In this document: piece after piece, positions 5,339 through 5,535 of the stretch
How the letters are laid out: every line of letters starts with the position of its first letter
How positions within the stretch are numbered: the first letter of the stretch is position 1
Assembly: GCA_017484235.1 (NCBI GenBank)
Contig: JAFUTM010000402.1
Location: 1-5,535 of the forward strand
Reading direction: 5' to 3'
Length of the DNA stretch: 5,535 nucleotides
Origin: Selenomonadaceae bacterium
GTDB lineage: Bacteria; Bacillota; Negativicutes; Selenomonadales; Selenomonadaceae
The notes under the pieces: generated by a model
Databases searched by the model: none
What the model saw: only the letters and a program-made list of their open reading frames with translations
What the model was told of the DNA's origin: nothing
Position numbers and translations under genes: made by a program

Positions 5339-5535
5339 TTGTTTAGCAAAATTGTCAGAATACCGATACTGGAAGAAGAGCCAGTGGTAATTAAAGCAGA
5401 AAAACATCACAATGCAGACAGTGAAGAAGCAGAAGAAGATTCTGGATTTGACGAAGAAACGCTAAAGACTATGCTGGCAGAAATTGCGGCAAAAGAACAG
5501 CGTGCGATTCAAAAACTCAAAGATGCTAACACTGA
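5339..5535 (+). CDS. fliH: Flagellar assembly protein FliH, N-terminal part (cut by window edge)
   Basis: FliH binds and restrains the flagellar export ATPase FliI and tethers it to the C-ring. Only 65 codons are visible. They begin MFSKIVRIPILEEEP (TTG read as Met), then an acidic, low-complexity stretch (residues 26-40, rich in Glu, Asp and Ser). A charged helical segment ETLKTMLAEIAAKEQRAIQKL (40-60) follows and would begin the long coiled coil typical of FliH. These features are loosely conserved, so the identification rests largely on position right after fliG, where FliH is nearly always encoded in this operon type. The frame has no stop and leaves the window in codon 66. The start is TTG 5339; GTGs at 5327-5333 or TTG 5324 are alternatives that would add two to five residues. 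Confidence 0.82.
   Translation, partial: MFSKIVRIPILEEEPVVIKAEKHHNADSEEAEEDSGFDEETLKTMLAEIAAKEQRAIQKLKDANT

Overview
This window is the start of a flagellar basal-body operon in a low-GC Gram-positive-lineage bacterium. It sits directly downstream of what looks like an ECF vitamin-transporter cluster. All genes are on the + strand. The order flgB-flgC-fliE-fliF-fliG-fliH is the classic Firmicutes layout. The FliF and FliG sequences and the AT-rich spacers resemble flagellated Negativicutes (Selenomonas-like anaerobes) from memory. That placement is an inference; no marker gene here proves it.

Layout: positions 1-63 hold the last codons of an upstream gene, probably an ECF ATPase. Next is ecfT (67-867), the transmembrane coupling subunit. 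A spacer of about 180 bases follows, with a plausible sigma-A promoter (919-947) whose -10 overlaps a small dyad. Then come flgB (about 1046-1468), an AT-rich spacer with a very good extended -10 promoter (1524-1552), flgC (1592-2047), fliE (2139-2441), fliF (2464-4065), fliG (4196-5245) and the first 65 codons of fliH (5339 to the window edge). No GC-rich hairpin followed by a T-run is visible between the flagellar genes, so they are probably co-transcribed.

The gene products fit one machine. FliF forms the MS-ring in the membrane, and FliE joins it to the proximal rod made from FlgB and FlgC. FliG binds the cytoplasmic C-terminus of FliF and forms the rotor switch that meets the stator. FliH begins the export-ATPase regulator that would be followed by fliI. 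FlgB, FlgC, FliE, FliF and FliG all look full-length and intact, with their key motifs present.

The least ordinary part is between genes. The spacers after flgC, fliF and fliG are 90-130 bases long, although flagellar genes are usually packed tightly. They are filled with degenerate 7-base-period repeats built on an AATT core. Two of them form long imperfect inverted repeats. Two spacers share a perfect 17-base stretch in opposite orientation, and each repeat stops a few bases before the next gene's ribosome binding site. The fliE-fliF spacer (22 bases) has no such repeat. I see no CRISPR array, tRNA, rRNA, transposase or defence gene. I found no new multi-gene system; the repeat family is the only candidate for something little described.
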